From contig OX336348.1 in NCBI GenBank assembly GCA_946902875.1, positions 19,369,741 to 19,433,740 on the forward strand: a stretch of DNA of 64,000 nucleotides, read 5' to 3'. Source of the stretch: Nematopogon swammerdamellus. Its lineage: Eukaryota > Arthropoda > Insecta > Lepidoptera > Adelidae. A program made the position numbers and the translations under genes. Each line of letters starts with the position of its first letter. Within the stretch, counting starts at the first letter, position 1. The notes beneath the pieces were generated by a model, which was not told where the DNA came from, did not search any database, and was given only the letters and a program-made list of their open reading frames with translations. Of the stretch, positions 59,601 to 63,231 are shown one piece after another.

Positions 59601-61850
59601 ATCCGGGCGAGTTAAACCCTACCACCAAGTAAGATAAGGAGGGAAGGGAGCTACAGTTTTACGAGGAATCCGAACCTCGGTCAGCCTCCAACGGTCGAGC
59701 GGTCACCCATCCAAGTACTGACCGCGCCCAGCGTTGCTTAACATTCAATAGCGACAGTTGACTGTCTGCACCACTGAGCTATCGAGGCTGACGTTGTTGT
59801 TGTTGTTGTTGTTGTTGTTGTTCGGACTAGTTCTCCGCGCTTAAGCCCACTCCGTTGTGAGCCTTTTGCGCGTCCTAACGCCTCACTCCAACCGCGGCGG
59901 GTGGTGGCCGAGTGGTTTGGGCATCCGCTTCTCATGCGGGAGGTCCGCGGTTCCAATCCGCTCGACGTGTACCAATGAGTTTTTTTTTTGACGAAAAAAT
60001 TTACGTGCATACCTACACCTGCTGCTTCACCGTTCGGAACCGCGTGTAAAACTGTAGGTCCCTTCCCTTGCCCCTTACTAGGTGGTAGGCTCAAATTGTA
60101 GCCGACTGGGTTGGTACCGCCGTACTGGATGTAAGATGGCCGCATAGCAGCCTCGGTTGTGTTCTCCTCTAGTGCCAGTACAGCCAGCAATCCAGGGAAA
60201 TCTCCGGTATGGCGGTATGGCACCTACCTTCTCGGAGGTGATATTCGCTAGTCGGAGCATGTGCGTTGGCCCCTCCGACTCGGACACCCATACCGGATTA
60301 CATAAAAAAAAAACAAAAAGACATGCGACGGGCGGCCGAGTGGTCTGGGCGTGTCGTCGGCTTCTCTTGCGGTAGGTCCGAGGTTCAAATCCAACCGGCG
60401 TGTATCAATGAGTTTTTTACGATTTGAAAAAAATTACGTGCATATACCCTCACCCACTGGTTTATGTTTCGGAATCCATCTAAAAATGTATGTCCACCGG
60501 GTTGACTGGAGGAAATTTCTTAAGGCAATGAACCCGCCCGTGGCAAGGGCGGGCTCAATTCAATACGTCATGGCCCGGTGGCGTAGTTGGTTATCGCGTT
60601 GGCGGCTTAAGCCAGAGACCCGGGTTCGAATCCTGACCGGGATGTATTTTTTCCAATGATTTTCGCTTTGCATTTGTCTATTTAATACATAATACATATC
60701 ACACACGCTGAATACCGACAGTCGGAGTAAGCAGAGTAATCGGTGCTGTGCTACAAGAACTCTGGTAAATTACAGCACAACACCGACCGCCACGTTTCGC
60801 AAAGTATTCCGAACAAGATTCAATCGATCAAGCAGCAAGTAAGGCACGAAGACCCACCTGCTGCACGACTCGGTGGAAGTACCGTGCCAAGGTGACAGGT
60901 GGCGAGCCTGTCGCCCTTTAGCACGGCATCTTGTCCTTATCCCTTAGTCGCCTTTTACGACATGCACGGGGAGAGATGCAGTGGGGGCTATTCTTTTAAA
61001 GTACCGGCACAGATTACTTAATAGTTACTTCGTAACAGATAAATCACTCTATAGAAAAGGTTCCATACCTTCGGCTTTAATAGCCTACTGCTTCACGTCG
61101 CTAATCGCTGTGTGCGAAAATGTACCTAAACGATCGAGCTGCAAAGCAATAATGTACTTTACATTATTGCTTTGCAGCTGCGCGCAGTAGCGTGGGCGAG
61201 CGTGTAGGTATGCTTCGCGCGTTTCACGAATTTCCACTGAATTACACCGCGCCGGCGGTGCACCGGGCGGTAGGTAGTTAGCCCGCGCAAGTACATAGAG
61301 TGCGTGAGGCCTGGTACCGGCCCCACACGGTACAATGTAGAGAGCGTTTCAACTAAAAGTTCCCTTCGCCGTAATGTTGGCTCCACTGTCAGTGTCACTG
61401 TCAGTGCTTAAAGTCGTGTTGCCAGATTGTGAAGATTATATTACCTAATAATTTAATCGGTATTTTACCGTATAAAAAATACGGTAAATACCGATAATTA
61501 CGGGTAAATCTGTACACATAGCAACCCTCAACGCTGTTTTGACAGATAAACAGTGGAGCCAACATAACGGCGAAGGGAACTTTTAGTTGAAATGTCTCTC
61601 TAATGTCTTTCTTTCTAACACGTCGTGACGGACGTCCGCGCAGGCGCGCGAGCCGGACCGTCAGGCGCTGATCGAGCGCATCGTGCAGCTGCAGCGCGCG
61701 GGGGCGCGGCGCGCGGAGCGATGCGACTTCCTCGAGGAGCACAGCCGGCAGCTAACGGCCGAGCTACGCGACAAGGCGCGGCTGCTGCGAGACCTGCTAG
61801 CCGGCCAGCCGGCCGGCGCGCTCGCTGACAACACCGCAGACCAGCACAAG
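24940..61850 (+). CDS. CCDC186: CCDC186 / golgin104-like coiled-coil protein, gene locus, 3' end off the right edge
   Basis: Twelve certain exons join in phase into 1077 codons. The first 480 or so residues are Asn/Ser/Thr-rich and look disordered; from about residue 500 the protein is nearly continuous heptad-rich coiled coil. Family matches in order are [31 protein letters not shown], a Ser/Gly-rich SSLSS linker, and near the end [10 protein letters not shown]...[13 protein letters not shown]. These line up with vertebrate CCDC186, whose relatives bind RAB2 at Golgi and endosomal membranes and are needed for dense-core vesicle maturation. The expected GIMASLY-type C-terminal block is not in the window. 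Function here is inferred from the family. Confidence 0.82.
26823..27196. other. AT-rich start of CCDC186 intron 1
   Basis: No gene or repeat recognised. Confidence 0.5.
27197..27420 (+). repeat. Single arm of the 395-1200 foldback family
   Basis: AGCCGTGCCCGCGGCTCCGC through GACGTTGGATTTTATTATAG matches 395-600. Confidence 0.7.
27677..27889 (+). CDS. CCDC186: CCDC186 exon 2
   Basis: 213 bp, phase 0 to 0, acceptor CACCAG|TTGCGC, donor GATAAG|GTTTAC. It encodes [20 protein letters not shown], a conserved CCDC186 block, then Ala/Glu/Arg-rich coiled coil to CQIYDDK. A SINE-A copy begins 36 bp past the donor. Confidence 0.85.
27927..28245 (-). mobile_element. SINE-A copy
   Basis: Reverse, poly-T to CACACGGTACC, 36 bp past CCDC186 exon 2. 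Confidence 0.85.
28488..28602. repeat. Hairpin, about 50-bp arms
   Basis: ACACCAGCTGTCAGCGGTCA and TGACTGCTGACAGCTGGTGC pair across a TTATTTATTTG loop, outer arms AAAAAACAGA/TCTGTTTTTT. The same CAGCTGTCAGCTGTCAG motif is at 2678. Confidence 0.6.
28676..29475 (-). mobile_element. REL-type retroelement copy 2
   Basis: Minus ORF 28843-29283 (146 codons) repeats [45 protein letters not shown] is RPN here, so the presumed catalytic Asp is lost. Upstream [18 protein letters not shown] is in another frame. It ends about 70 bp before CCDC186 exon 3. Confidence 0.75.
28794..28853 (-). ncRNA. Hammerhead-like RNA fold in REL-type copy 2
   Basis: Minus strand: CGC-GTC, stem I CTAGTC-AACGGA-GACTAG, CTGACGAG, stem II GGCTT-GATAC-GAGCC, GAAAC-GTG. 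All core bases present, with one extra G before stem II. Confidence 0.5.
29549..29668 (+). CDS. CCDC186: CCDC186 exon 3
   Basis: 120 bp, phase 0 to 0, acceptor TTTGCAG|TGTCAC, donor TACAGG|GTGCGT. It encodes [20 protein letters not shown] then [16 protein letters not shown]. The K-W-x-Q-x-K-L-x-x-E motif is the best single match to CCDC186. Confidence 0.88.
29765..29928 (+). repeat. 13-bp minisatellite (AGTATCTCCGTAC)
   Basis: About 12 imperfect copies in CCDC186 intron 3, likely within a degraded transposon (GTCCAGATACGTTC flank). Confidence 0.7.
30239..30652. mobile_element. MITE-J, about 415 bp
   Basis: GTGTCCCAAAACTCAATGTC / GACGTTGAGTTTTGGGACAC terminal inverted repeats extend about 45 bp, to AACCAGGGAGTAGG / CCTACTCCCTGGTT. 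TA at both outer edges is possible. It ends 17 bp before the acceptor of CCDC186 exon 4. Confidence 0.75.
30670..30778 (+). CDS. CCDC186: CCDC186 exon 4
   Basis: 109 bp, acceptor GGGCAG|GAGGCG, donor CTCG|GTCCGT. It encodes [20 protein letters not shown] and on to ARLRQL, coiled coil. A MITE (MITE-J) ends about 20 bp before it. Its 3' end with the donor is duplicated at 33765-34100. Confidence 0.8.
31000..31478 (-). mobile_element. SINE-A/5S copy inside the hAT-like element
   Basis: Poly-T, body, 5S-like module 31283-31387 in reverse, then SINE-A head. Confidence 0.85.
32276..32785. repeat. 35-bp satellite, about 14 copies
   Basis: Unit GATAATCGACAATTTCGATT plus AATCGTAAAATGGCT; nearly identical copies (one has GTAGAATGG). 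Unit resembles the element's own ATTCGATTAATCG subterminal sequence. Confidence 0.9.
32832..33018 (+). mobile_element. SINE-A 3' part
   Basis: From GCACTGAATGAAAGGTCGG to poly(A), 5' truncated. Confidence 0.8.
33136..33330 (-). mobile_element. Non-LTR retrotransposon tail
   Basis: AACCAGCATGGGTGGCTGTG and CAGCAGATTTGCGGACTGTT match the tail at 13980-14060, with extra CGCGAAACCATGCTCAGT shared with 62980. Confidence 0.7.
33619..33764 (-). mobile_element. SINE-A head next to a SINE-B tail
   Basis: 33619-33705 is the SINE-A head in reverse; 33706-33764 (ATCCGGTATGGGTGGCTGAG) is the SINE-B tail in reverse. Confidence 0.65.
33765..34110 (+). pseudogene. Partial copy of CCDC186 exon 4 end and donor, split by MITE-E
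   Basis: 33765-33790 equals 30735-30760 of exon 4; 34073-34110 continues ACTCGGCCCGGCTGCGACAA through CTCG|GTCCGTAACA. Between them is MITE-E with GACTCGG on both sides. The copied intron then continues (ACTTTATGCCACTTCATGTG at 34126 versus 33019), so exon end and intron start were duplicated together. Confidence 0.88.
33791..34072 (-). mobile_element. MITE-E copy with 7-bp target duplication
   Basis: CAGGCCTCACGCACTC to AAGTAATCTGTG, reverse to the 1445 copy; GACTCGG on both sides. Confidence 0.85.
34450..34905 (-). mobile_element. Non-LTR retrotransposon 3' fragment with C-terminal zinc knuckle
   Basis: Minus frames read [20 protein letters not shown] and [20 protein letters not shown], the RNase H end and C-x2-C-x8-H-x4-C knuckle of LINEs. 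Frames are shifted between the two parts. Different family from 51165-54113. Confidence 0.7.
34985..35150 (-). mobile_element. tRNA-like SINE (third family), reverse
   Basis: GGTCCTTCAAGAGGGGCGTG and CATGGCATCGCAACCCCCGC are the reverse of 1-60. Confidence 0.6.
35186..35424 (-). mobile_element. SINE-B copy
   Basis: Poly-T then ATCCGGTATGGATGGCTGAG to CCTACCACCTAGTAAGGGGC. Confidence 0.8.
35429..35788. repeat. 21-bp minisatellite, about 17 copies
   Basis: Unit CCGGAGATGACGGAAACTCG+A. Being 7 codons long it leaves several frames open on both strands (TRPEME-type and VSVISGR-type peptides), which is a by-product. Confidence 0.93.
35837..36276 (+). mobile_element. SINE-A/5S copy
   Basis: Module 35931-36032 with GGTCAGTACTTGGATGGGTG; body runs to GTTGTAGGTGATGTAG and then joins a reverse SINE-B head. 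Confidence 0.85.
36283..36395 (-). mobile_element. SINE-B tRNA-like head
   Basis: Reverse reads GGTCGGCCGAGTGGTTTGGG ... CTTCTCATGCGAGAGG ... GAGGTTCGAATCCG: A box, anticodon arm and B box of a Ser/Leu-type tRNA. Confidence 0.7.
36440..36594 (+). CDS. CCDC186: CCDC186 exon 5
   Basis: 155 bp, acceptor CCATCAG|AATCGG, donor AAGCAG|GTTTGT. The split codon G+AA gives Glu. It encodes [20 protein letters not shown] and on to VARLEKQ, coiled coil. It leaves in phase 0. Confidence 0.83.
36647..37775. mobile_element. hAT-like non-autonomous element
   Basis: CAGGGATGGGCAAACTACGG and AGTTTGCCCATCCCTG are terminal inverted repeats, with GCCCGCGGGCC next to them. No transposase and no clear 8-bp target duplication. 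The interior is AT-rich and shows no gene. Confidence 0.75.
37813..38014. mobile_element. MITE-F copy
   Basis: TATACTCCGTAAAATATAGC / GCTATATTTTACGAACTATA ends; inside, repeats of about 32 bp with TGTCACTCTGACATCTGTCA. Copies also at 54240-54418 (truncated) and 58073-58372. Confidence 0.8.
38154..38437 (-). mobile_element. MITE-E copy, one end worn
   Basis: CAGGCCTCACGCACTCTATG to GAAGTAACTATTAAATAAT. The stretch after it to 38630 is unassigned. Confidence 0.75.
38632..38948 (+). mobile_element. SINE-B copy with well kept tRNA-like head
   Basis: 38632-38694 has A box GGTGGCGTAGTTGG, stem TTGGC/GCCAG and T arm CCAGG-TTCGAAT-CCTGG. No U before the anticodon position, so it is a SINE head and not a tRNA gene. 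Body follows to GACTCAGCCAAAAAA. Confidence 0.75.
38949..39374. other. Intron stretch, nothing assigned
   Basis: AT-rich with GACAGACAGTCAGTCAGTCA simple sequence at 39086. Confidence 0.5.
39375..39709 (+). mobile_element. SINE-A copy
   Basis: Complete. The next 250 bp to 39960 are unassigned, then a tRNA-like A/B-box stretch at 39968-40045 (TTAGCCGGGTGGTTAAGACG, GCGGGTTCGAGGC). Confidence 0.8.
40318..40427 (+). CDS. CCDC186: CCDC186 exon 6
   Basis: 110 bp, acceptor TTGCAG|GTGACG, donor GACAG|GTACGC. It encodes [20 protein letters not shown] and on to LAQQLD, with the Arg codon split to the next exon. A 130-bp satellite block starts 80 bp downstream. Confidence 0.83.
40507..41375. repeat. 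130-bp satellite, block 1, about 6.7 copies
   Basis: Unit contains CAGACCCTCGTCACCAAGTG, GGGACACTCGTCCAAACC, AAATGAGCCCAAACTCGAG and TTACTAGTAACGGTTGAAGA. Same family as block 2 at 44818-46855 in a later intron. Confidence 0.93.
41376..41504 (-). mobile_element. SINE-A 5' part, reverse
   Basis: GGCGGGTTAAACCCTACCAC to CTCACACGGTAC, joined directly to the satellite. Confidence 0.75.
41505..41992. other. Intron stretch with a foldback arm
   Basis: 41590-41750 matches one arm of the 18930-19670 family (ATTCTGTGAAAATTTCAACG). The rest is unassigned. Confidence 0.5.
41993..42152 (+). CDS. CCDC186: CCDC186 exon 7
   Basis: 160 bp, acceptor ATCAG|GGAGAC, donor CACAAG|GTTTGA. It encodes [20 protein letters not shown], an Arg/Glu/Ala-rich coiled coil, to LLRRQEHK. 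It is very GC-rich. A 37-38-bp satellite begins 9 bp inside the following intron. Confidence 0.82.
42162..43835 (+). repeat. 37-38-bp satellite, about 40 copies
   Basis: Unit GTACCTTGTGTGTTCCGGTA plus TTGTTTGTTTTGTTTATT; later copies lose one T and alternate with a variant having CTTGAATGTTGAGTTGTGGG. It starts 9 bp after the exon 7 donor. Confidence 0.93.
43869..44369. repeat. 501-bp near-perfect palindrome
   Basis: Arms of about 235 bp run from TAAACGGTTTTATTAAAAAT to its reverse complement at 44350-44369, with a 25-bp centre at 44104-44128. The only difference noticed is 5 extra bases near 44274 (CTTAAGATAAGACGG versus CCGTCTTAAG). No ORF. Confidence 0.93.
44508..44820 (-). pseudogene. 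Helitron Pif1-type helicase C-terminal fragment
   Basis: Minus frame includes [40 protein letters not shown] and VKSLEGL, the last two helicase motifs of the Helitron Rep/Hel protein. Rep and upstream helicase motifs are absent. The frame runs straight into the 130-bp satellite. Confidence 0.85.
44818..46855. repeat. 130-bp satellite, block 2, about 15.7 copies
   Basis: Same unit and same orientation as 40507-41375; copies vary by a few bases and small deletions (CTCGCCAAGTG at 45932). It joins the Helitron fragment at 44818. Confidence 0.93.
46856..47186. other. Intron stretch, TE-like
   Basis: CAAAGTTTCATAAAAATCGGTTCAGTAG and (CAAA)n at 46974 look like a LINE or Helitron end. No gene. Confidence 0.4.
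47187..47510. mobile_element. 324-bp hAT-like MITE
   Basis: TAATGTTGCAACGGATA / TATCCGTTGCAACACTA ends, GTAACAAC and ATAACAAC on the flanks (7 of 8 match), ATCCGG subterminal repeats. Confidence 0.75.
47543..48250 (-). mobile_element. MITE-E copy ending at the exon 8 acceptor, split by SINE-B
   Basis: CAGGCACTCTATGTACTTGC at 47543-47573, then SINE-B, then ACTACCTACCGCCCGG to TATGTAATGTGTG at 48250. The outer flanks CCGCAGG and CGGCAGG match at 6 of 7, and the right one contains the CAG of the acceptor. Confidence 0.75.
47575..47970 (+). mobile_element. SINE-B copy, complete
   Basis: tRNA-like head 47579-47650 (GGTGGCCGAGTGGTTTGGGC, GCGGTTCGAATCCC), body to CCATACAGGATTATAT and poly(A). Confidence 0.85.
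48258..48395 (+). CDS. CCDC186: CCDC186 exon 8
   Basis: 138 bp, phase 0 to 0, acceptor CGGCAG|GCGAAC, donor AGGAAG|GTGCGC. It encodes [20 protein letters not shown] to CRLLARK. The acceptor sits at the edge of a MITE-E copy, which supplies all sequence just upstream. Confidence 0.83.
48515..48845. repeat. Arm of the 18930-19670 foldback family
   Basis: GTAATAGGTAGCCCGTTGAA, ATAGATGGCGCCATAGG and GTGCGCGAGTAAAACTCTC in order. Confidence 0.65.
48960..49302 (+). mobile_element. SINE-C copy
   Basis: SINE-A-like head, then GATGCCGTGCTAAAGGGCGA, GCAGGTGGGTCTTCGTGCC and a TATG repeat tail. Confidence 0.75.
49366..49624 (+). mobile_element. SINE-A copy, 5' truncated
   Basis: From GACTAAGGGATATGACTCCC to poly(A). 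The following 350 bp to 49980 are A-rich and unassigned. Confidence 0.8.
49982..50377 (+). mobile_element. SINE-A/5S copy without the SINE-A head
   Basis: Starts at GTCAGCCTCGATAGCTCAG; 5S-like core AAGCAACGCTGGGTGCGGTC; body and poly(A). Confidence 0.85.
50381..54196 (+). mobile_element. CR1/jockey-like LINE, nearly intact
   Basis: Inserted at the poly(A) of a SINE-A/5S. About 785 bp lie before the large ORF, without a recognisable ORF1, and the element ends in a 26-base poly(A) after GTAGCAAT. The ORF is uninterrupted, so the copy is probably young. Confidence 0.85.
51165..54113 (+). CDS. LINE ORF2: AP endonuclease and reverse transcriptase
   Basis: 982 codons starting [17 protein letters not shown]. 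The endonuclease is at about 25-240: TETQ near 51, GDFN at 161-164, SDH at 235-237. The reverse transcriptase is at about 470-770: [24 protein letters not shown] with Asp606, [20 protein letters not shown] and YADD at 690-693. The C-terminus has [16 protein letters not shown]. All catalytic Asp residues I can identify are kept. It would nick target DNA and copy its RNA at the nick. The upstream ATG choice is the first in frame after a stop. Confidence 0.93.
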   Translation: MSRTKNRKLYKPSAARSPSKFKVDLANIRGLHTNFSSVACHLQTARPHLLFLTETQIGRPADASYLDVPGYNLQERFMAKGGVCLYVGSGVSYTRLTRFEDPVFPVLWIRVNLPHVVRIYAGAYRSPNLSASRTEAFYEHLSSTADKLLCEFPTAELVMLGDFNAKHQDWLGSPITDHAGREAYNLAIAHGLTQLVSGTTRIPDNPAHRPSLLDLVLTTEPNGYKVRVEAPLGNSDHCLVRSTVPTVHFAEARECSTRTVWHYRSAQWDDFRSFLGAYPWHDVCFSSPDPSLCAQSVVDVIAQGMNFFIPTSTVPIGGRHKPWFDCQCRLAIDTKNKAYRKWLQNRSVENRRELNVVARSCKRTQNLAKFRHDRGIGAKLARSPSGSRAFWSLAKSIGRNFCRPATPPLERPDGSLAILAKEKANIFARLFASNSNMDDLGANPPSLPHCGRMMANIRFHPRVVHKTLRELDISKSSGPDGVPAIVLKNCALELAPVLTRLFKRSYSSGSMPSCWKRASVQPVPKKGDPANPSNYRPIAITSLLSKVMERIVNSALLTYLEDSKLLDDKQYGFRKQRSTGDLLAYVTHLWAERLDGFGESLAVALDISKAFDRVWHRGLLSKLPAYGVPTKLCTWISSFLSGRSIFVTLDGACSADYSINAGVPQGSVLSPTLFLLFINDMLSLGEIHCYADDSTVHEGFIKDWKGREASAANARRETVARVDQVLEKVSSWGKKNLVNFNVAKTQACAFSTKADPFPLQATFQGSQVPNDGSLGVLGMEVSRDVGFRSFIESKAKLASRKLGVLYRCRRFFTPVQLLTLYKAQVRPVMEYCSHLWEGSPEYLLSALDSIQRRAIRLIGDSVLTKDLQPLKHRRIVGSLSLFYRYYYGRCSDELASLIPPPPVRLRQTRHTLAEHPFVVDRRVLRTARFSKSFLCRTAKVWNGLPGNIFPHSYNPQIFKSRVNSLSPATLVHLQAGLAPPRV
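54240..54418. mobile_element. MITE-F copy, right end missing
   Basis: TATAGTTCGTAAAATATAGC then four runs of GACAGATGTCAGAGTGACAT-type sequence. Confidence 0.75.
54427..55282. mobile_element. MITE-H with a LINE tail inside
   Basis: CCCGGGTGACACGAGGCCAG / CTGGCCTCGTGTCACCCGGG terminal inverted repeats extend through TTTTTCAAG. Subterminal AAGCCAGTA/TACTGGCTT repeats are many. It ends 30 bp before CCDC186 exon 9. Confidence 0.8.
54805..55222 (-). mobile_element. 5'-truncated reverse copy of the 51165-54113 LINE
   Basis: Poly-T, then CGGACTAGCTGGCTGTGTCT; minus frame gives [20 protein letters not shown], nearly identical to the intact LINE. TTACTAGC on both sides is the target duplication. Confidence 0.88.
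55313..55414 (+). CDS. CCDC186: CCDC186 exon 9
   Basis: 102 bp, phase 0 to 0, acceptor CTTGCAG|GTGGCC, donor GTTAAG|GTGAGA. It encodes [20 protein letters not shown] and [10 protein letters not shown], matching the conserved VEELK...RRKHASSIKDL block of CCDC186. MITE-H ends 30 bp upstream and a SINE-A/5S copy starts 38 bp downstream. Confidence 0.87.
55452..55839 (+). mobile_element. SINE-A/5S copy
   Basis: Module from GTCAGCCTCGATAGCTCAG, AAGCAACGCTGGGCGCGGTC, then body and poly(A); 38 bp past exon 9. Confidence 0.85.
55850..56410 (+). mobile_element. REL-type retroelement copy 3, broken
   Basis: Plus-strand frame keeps [20 protein letters not shown] and [12 protein letters not shown] in spirit but starts mid-ORF. 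The 3' end includes the hammerhead-like fold and GAACATATCCGGGCCCATCG in reverse orientation to copies 1 and 2. Confidence 0.75.
56228..56285 (+). ncRNA. Hammerhead-like RNA fold in REL-type copy 3
   Basis: CCGC-GTC (candidate cleavage triplet at 56232-56234), stem I CTAGTC-AACGCA-GACTAG, CTGACGAG, stem II GGCTTGAAGCGAGCC, GAAAC-GTG pairing back as stem III (A-U, C-G, G-C, U-G, G-C). An outer TTTCCC...GGGAAA helix could also close the fold. One extra G before stem II departs from the consensus. Confidence 0.5.
56411..56939. other. Intron stretch with an inverted repeat
   Basis: AACCCTAGAGTTGAAGGCGG at 56702 and CCGCCTTCAACTCTAGGGTT at 56803, with AAAAATATAAAAACCGCCTTCA on the outside, form a foldback of about 120-250 bp. 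No gene. Confidence 0.55.
56940..57030 (+). CDS. CCDC186: CCDC186 exon 10
   Basis: 91 bp, acceptor CGGCAG|GAGCTG, donor CCACAG|GTCTGC. It encodes [20 protein letters not shown] then EPPDPSTPT, the end of the middle coiled coil. It leaves one base of a Gly codon. Confidence 0.82.
57070..57356 (+). mobile_element. MITE-E copy inserted in a SINE head
   Basis: CACAGATTACTTAATAG to AGGCCTG, flanked by GCCTCGG on both sides. It splits the start of a SINE-A/5S module. Confidence 0.88.
57357..57732 (+). mobile_element. SINE-A/5S copy, head split by MITE-E
   Basis: GTCAGCCTCGG at 57059-57069 continues here as TAGCGCATAGTGG; 5S-like core and body follow to poly(A). Confidence 0.82.
57733..58072. other. 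Intron stretch, nothing assigned
   Basis: No gene. TGTATGTATGTATG simple sequence at 58030. Confidence 0.45.
58073..58372. mobile_element. MITE-F copy, complete
   Basis: TATACTCCTTAAAATATAGC to TATATTTTACGAACTATA, with four internal TGTCACTCTGACATCTGTCA-type repeats. Confidence 0.82.
58418..58750 (-). mobile_element. SINE-A copy
   Basis: Reverse, complete. Confidence 0.85.
58840..59172 (-). mobile_element. SINE-C copy
   Basis: CACACGCTGAATCCCGACAA through TGTCGCCCTTTAGCACGGC to the SINE-A head CACACGGTACC. Confidence 0.78.
59249..59403 (+). CDS. CCDC186: CCDC186 exon 11, Ser/Gly-rich linker
   Basis: 155 bp, acceptor CTGCAG|GGTCGA, donor GCACAG|GTTGTT. It encodes [15 protein letters not shown], a run of Gly, then a Ser/Gly/Ala stretch and RSDSAPDAQ. 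It corresponds to the SMGSRSSSSGSL linker of vertebrate CCDC186. It leaves in phase 0 and a SINE-A/5S copy follows at once. Confidence 0.8.
59412..59797 (-). mobile_element. SINE-A/5S copy
   Basis: Poly-T 9 bp past exon 11, body, then the 5S-like module in reverse to GAGGCTGAC. A (GTT)n run follows. Confidence 0.85.
59894..60312 (+). mobile_element. SINE-B copy
   Basis: tRNA-like head GGTGGCCGAGTGGTTTGGGC, body, poly(A). Confidence 0.83.
60326..60660 (+). mobile_element. Two tRNA-like SINE heads in a row
   Basis: 60330-60405 is a SINE-B-type head (GGCGGCCGAGTGGTCTGGGC, GAGGTTCAAATCC). 60570-60645 is the other head type (GGTGGCGTAGTTGGTTATCG, CGGGTTCGAATCC). Neither meets tRNA anticodon-loop rules. 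Confidence 0.65.
60685..61335 (-). mobile_element. SINE-C copy split by MITE-E
   Basis: SINE-C body from CACACGCTGAATACCGACAG to GTACCGG at 61007, then MITE-E, then GTACCGGCCCCACACGGTAC. Confidence 0.8.
61008..61313 (+). mobile_element. MITE-E copy with 7-bp target duplication
   Basis: CACAGATTACTTAATAG to GAGGCCTG; GTACCGG on both sides. Confidence 0.88.
61338..61602 (+). mobile_element. MITE-G copy 1
   Basis: TA-flanked, GAGAGCGTTTCAACTAAAAG terminal repeat, GTTCCCTTCGCCGTAATGTT next to it. 265 bp; ends 41 bp before exon 12. Confidence 0.85.
61644..61850 (+). CDS. CCDC186: CCDC186 exon 12
   Basis: 207 bp, phase 0 to 0, acceptor CGCGCAG|GCGCGC, donor CACAAG|GTTGCG. It encodes [40 protein letters not shown] and [13 protein letters not shown]. 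This is the best conserved part: vertebrate CCDC186 has LIERIVRLQKAHARK...EHIKQL...REESGTLS here. Two inverted MITE-G copies flank this single exon. Confidence 0.9.
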
Positions 61851-61982
61851 GTTGCGCGCGCTGATTATCGTATTATTTTTTTTTTTTATGTAAACCGACA
61901 TATTTATTTATTTCCTGCGTGCGACTAATTATAAAAGGAAAGCTTTAGCGATCCTACGGCAACACTCACCATGAGATGCTGC

Positions 61983-62242
61983 TAGAGAGCGTTCCAACGA
62001 AAGTTCCCTTCGCCGTTATGTTGGCTCCACTGTCTATCTGTCAAAACAGCGTTGAGGGTTGCTATGTGTACAGATTTACCCGTAATTATCGGTATTTACC
62101 GTATTCTTTGTACGGTAAATACCGATTACATTATTAGGTAATATAATCTTCACAATCTGGCAGCACGAATTTAAGCACTGACAGTGACACTGACAGTGGA
62201 GCCAACATAACGGCGAAGGGAACTTTTAGTTGGAACGCTCTA
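61983..62242 (-). mobile_element. MITE-G copy 2, inverted
   Basis: Same family as 61338-61602 in the opposite orientation; TA at both edges; 260 bp. Confidence 0.85.
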
Positions 62243-62914
62243 TAATATCAATAACCTAGACAGTATATTTTATTTTATTTTATAGTATAGTTACTTATTT
62301 TATGTATGTACTTACTGTATGTCTCTTTGAGCTGTTTCTCTCTCTCTCTCTCTCTCTCACTCTCTTTCTCTCCCTTATTTCTTCCGTTGGTTTGTCTTTG
62401 CGTTATTTACTTGTAAGTTTCTGTTTCTTTATTTGTTTCATTCTCGTGTATCAAGCGGACAGAGCTATTCGTAGGTACGCCAAACAGAGATTATTAACTA
62501 AGAACTGGGAGTGAGCGTCCTATTTGATTTCCTACGAATAGACCTACCAGGCGGGACAGTGCTATTCGCAGGTATCAGGTATTCGTAGGTACGAACTGCA
62601 CCATGCGAGTTGGTTTAAAAAAAATAACCTATAACTATAAATGTTGAGGCGGCTCGTGTCGTTTTTGTTACGTTTCGTTGAAAACTCCCATAGTGCAGTT
62701 TGCATACCTGCATGCAGGTTTACCTACGAATAGACATTCCCGATCGGACAGGGCTATTCGTAGGTATACCTGCATGCAGGTATACCTACGAATAGACACT
62801 TCCGTATCAAGCTGTGCTCTTACTCACGTACCTACTTAATATATACCTTGTTGTTCTAGACGTAAGTACCTGTTTGTTTTTCCAAATTCGAAAAATTAAA
62901 TAATAAAAAATAAA
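62243..62914. other. Intron stretch with CT run and a foldback
   Basis: (TC)n at 62337-62360. ATTCGTAGGTA and TACCTACGAATAGAC recur in both directions at 62467-62800, with TACCTGCATGCAGGTATACC as a perfect local palindrome at 62774. No gene. Confidence 0.5.
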
Positions 62915-63150
62915 TAAAATGGGTGGCTGTGTCGAGAGACCAAAACGGTACAGTCGGCAGAGCCAAAAACCCCTCTCCTCGCGAAACCACGCTCAGTGAG
63001 GCGCCATGCCAGCAGATTTGCGGACTGTTGCTAGGCTGTCTAGCCCGTTGATGCGACGTTTAAAGACACCCAGGTTAAAGGATTCAGGAAACACACTCGC
63101 CGGAAGACAGTTCCACACCCTAGCGGTGCACAGTCAGTGCAGTCGCACAG
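62915..63150 (-). mobile_element. Non-LTR retrotransposon tail
   Basis: GGGTGGCTGTGTCGAGAGAC to CGCCGGAAGACAGTTCCACA matches 13985-14135. Confidence 0.75.
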
Positions 63151-63231
63151 AAGATAAACCGGCGTGACGGAGATAGAATAGAATAGATTTTTTTTTTTAC
63201 AAAAGGCGGACTTATTACCTAAGGCAATCTG

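Noticed and set aside
60570..60645. Functional tRNA gene (also 38632-38694, 47579-47650)
   Set aside because: A and B boxes are good, but the anticodon loop lacks U33, the acceptor stem has mismatches and each runs into SINE sequence.
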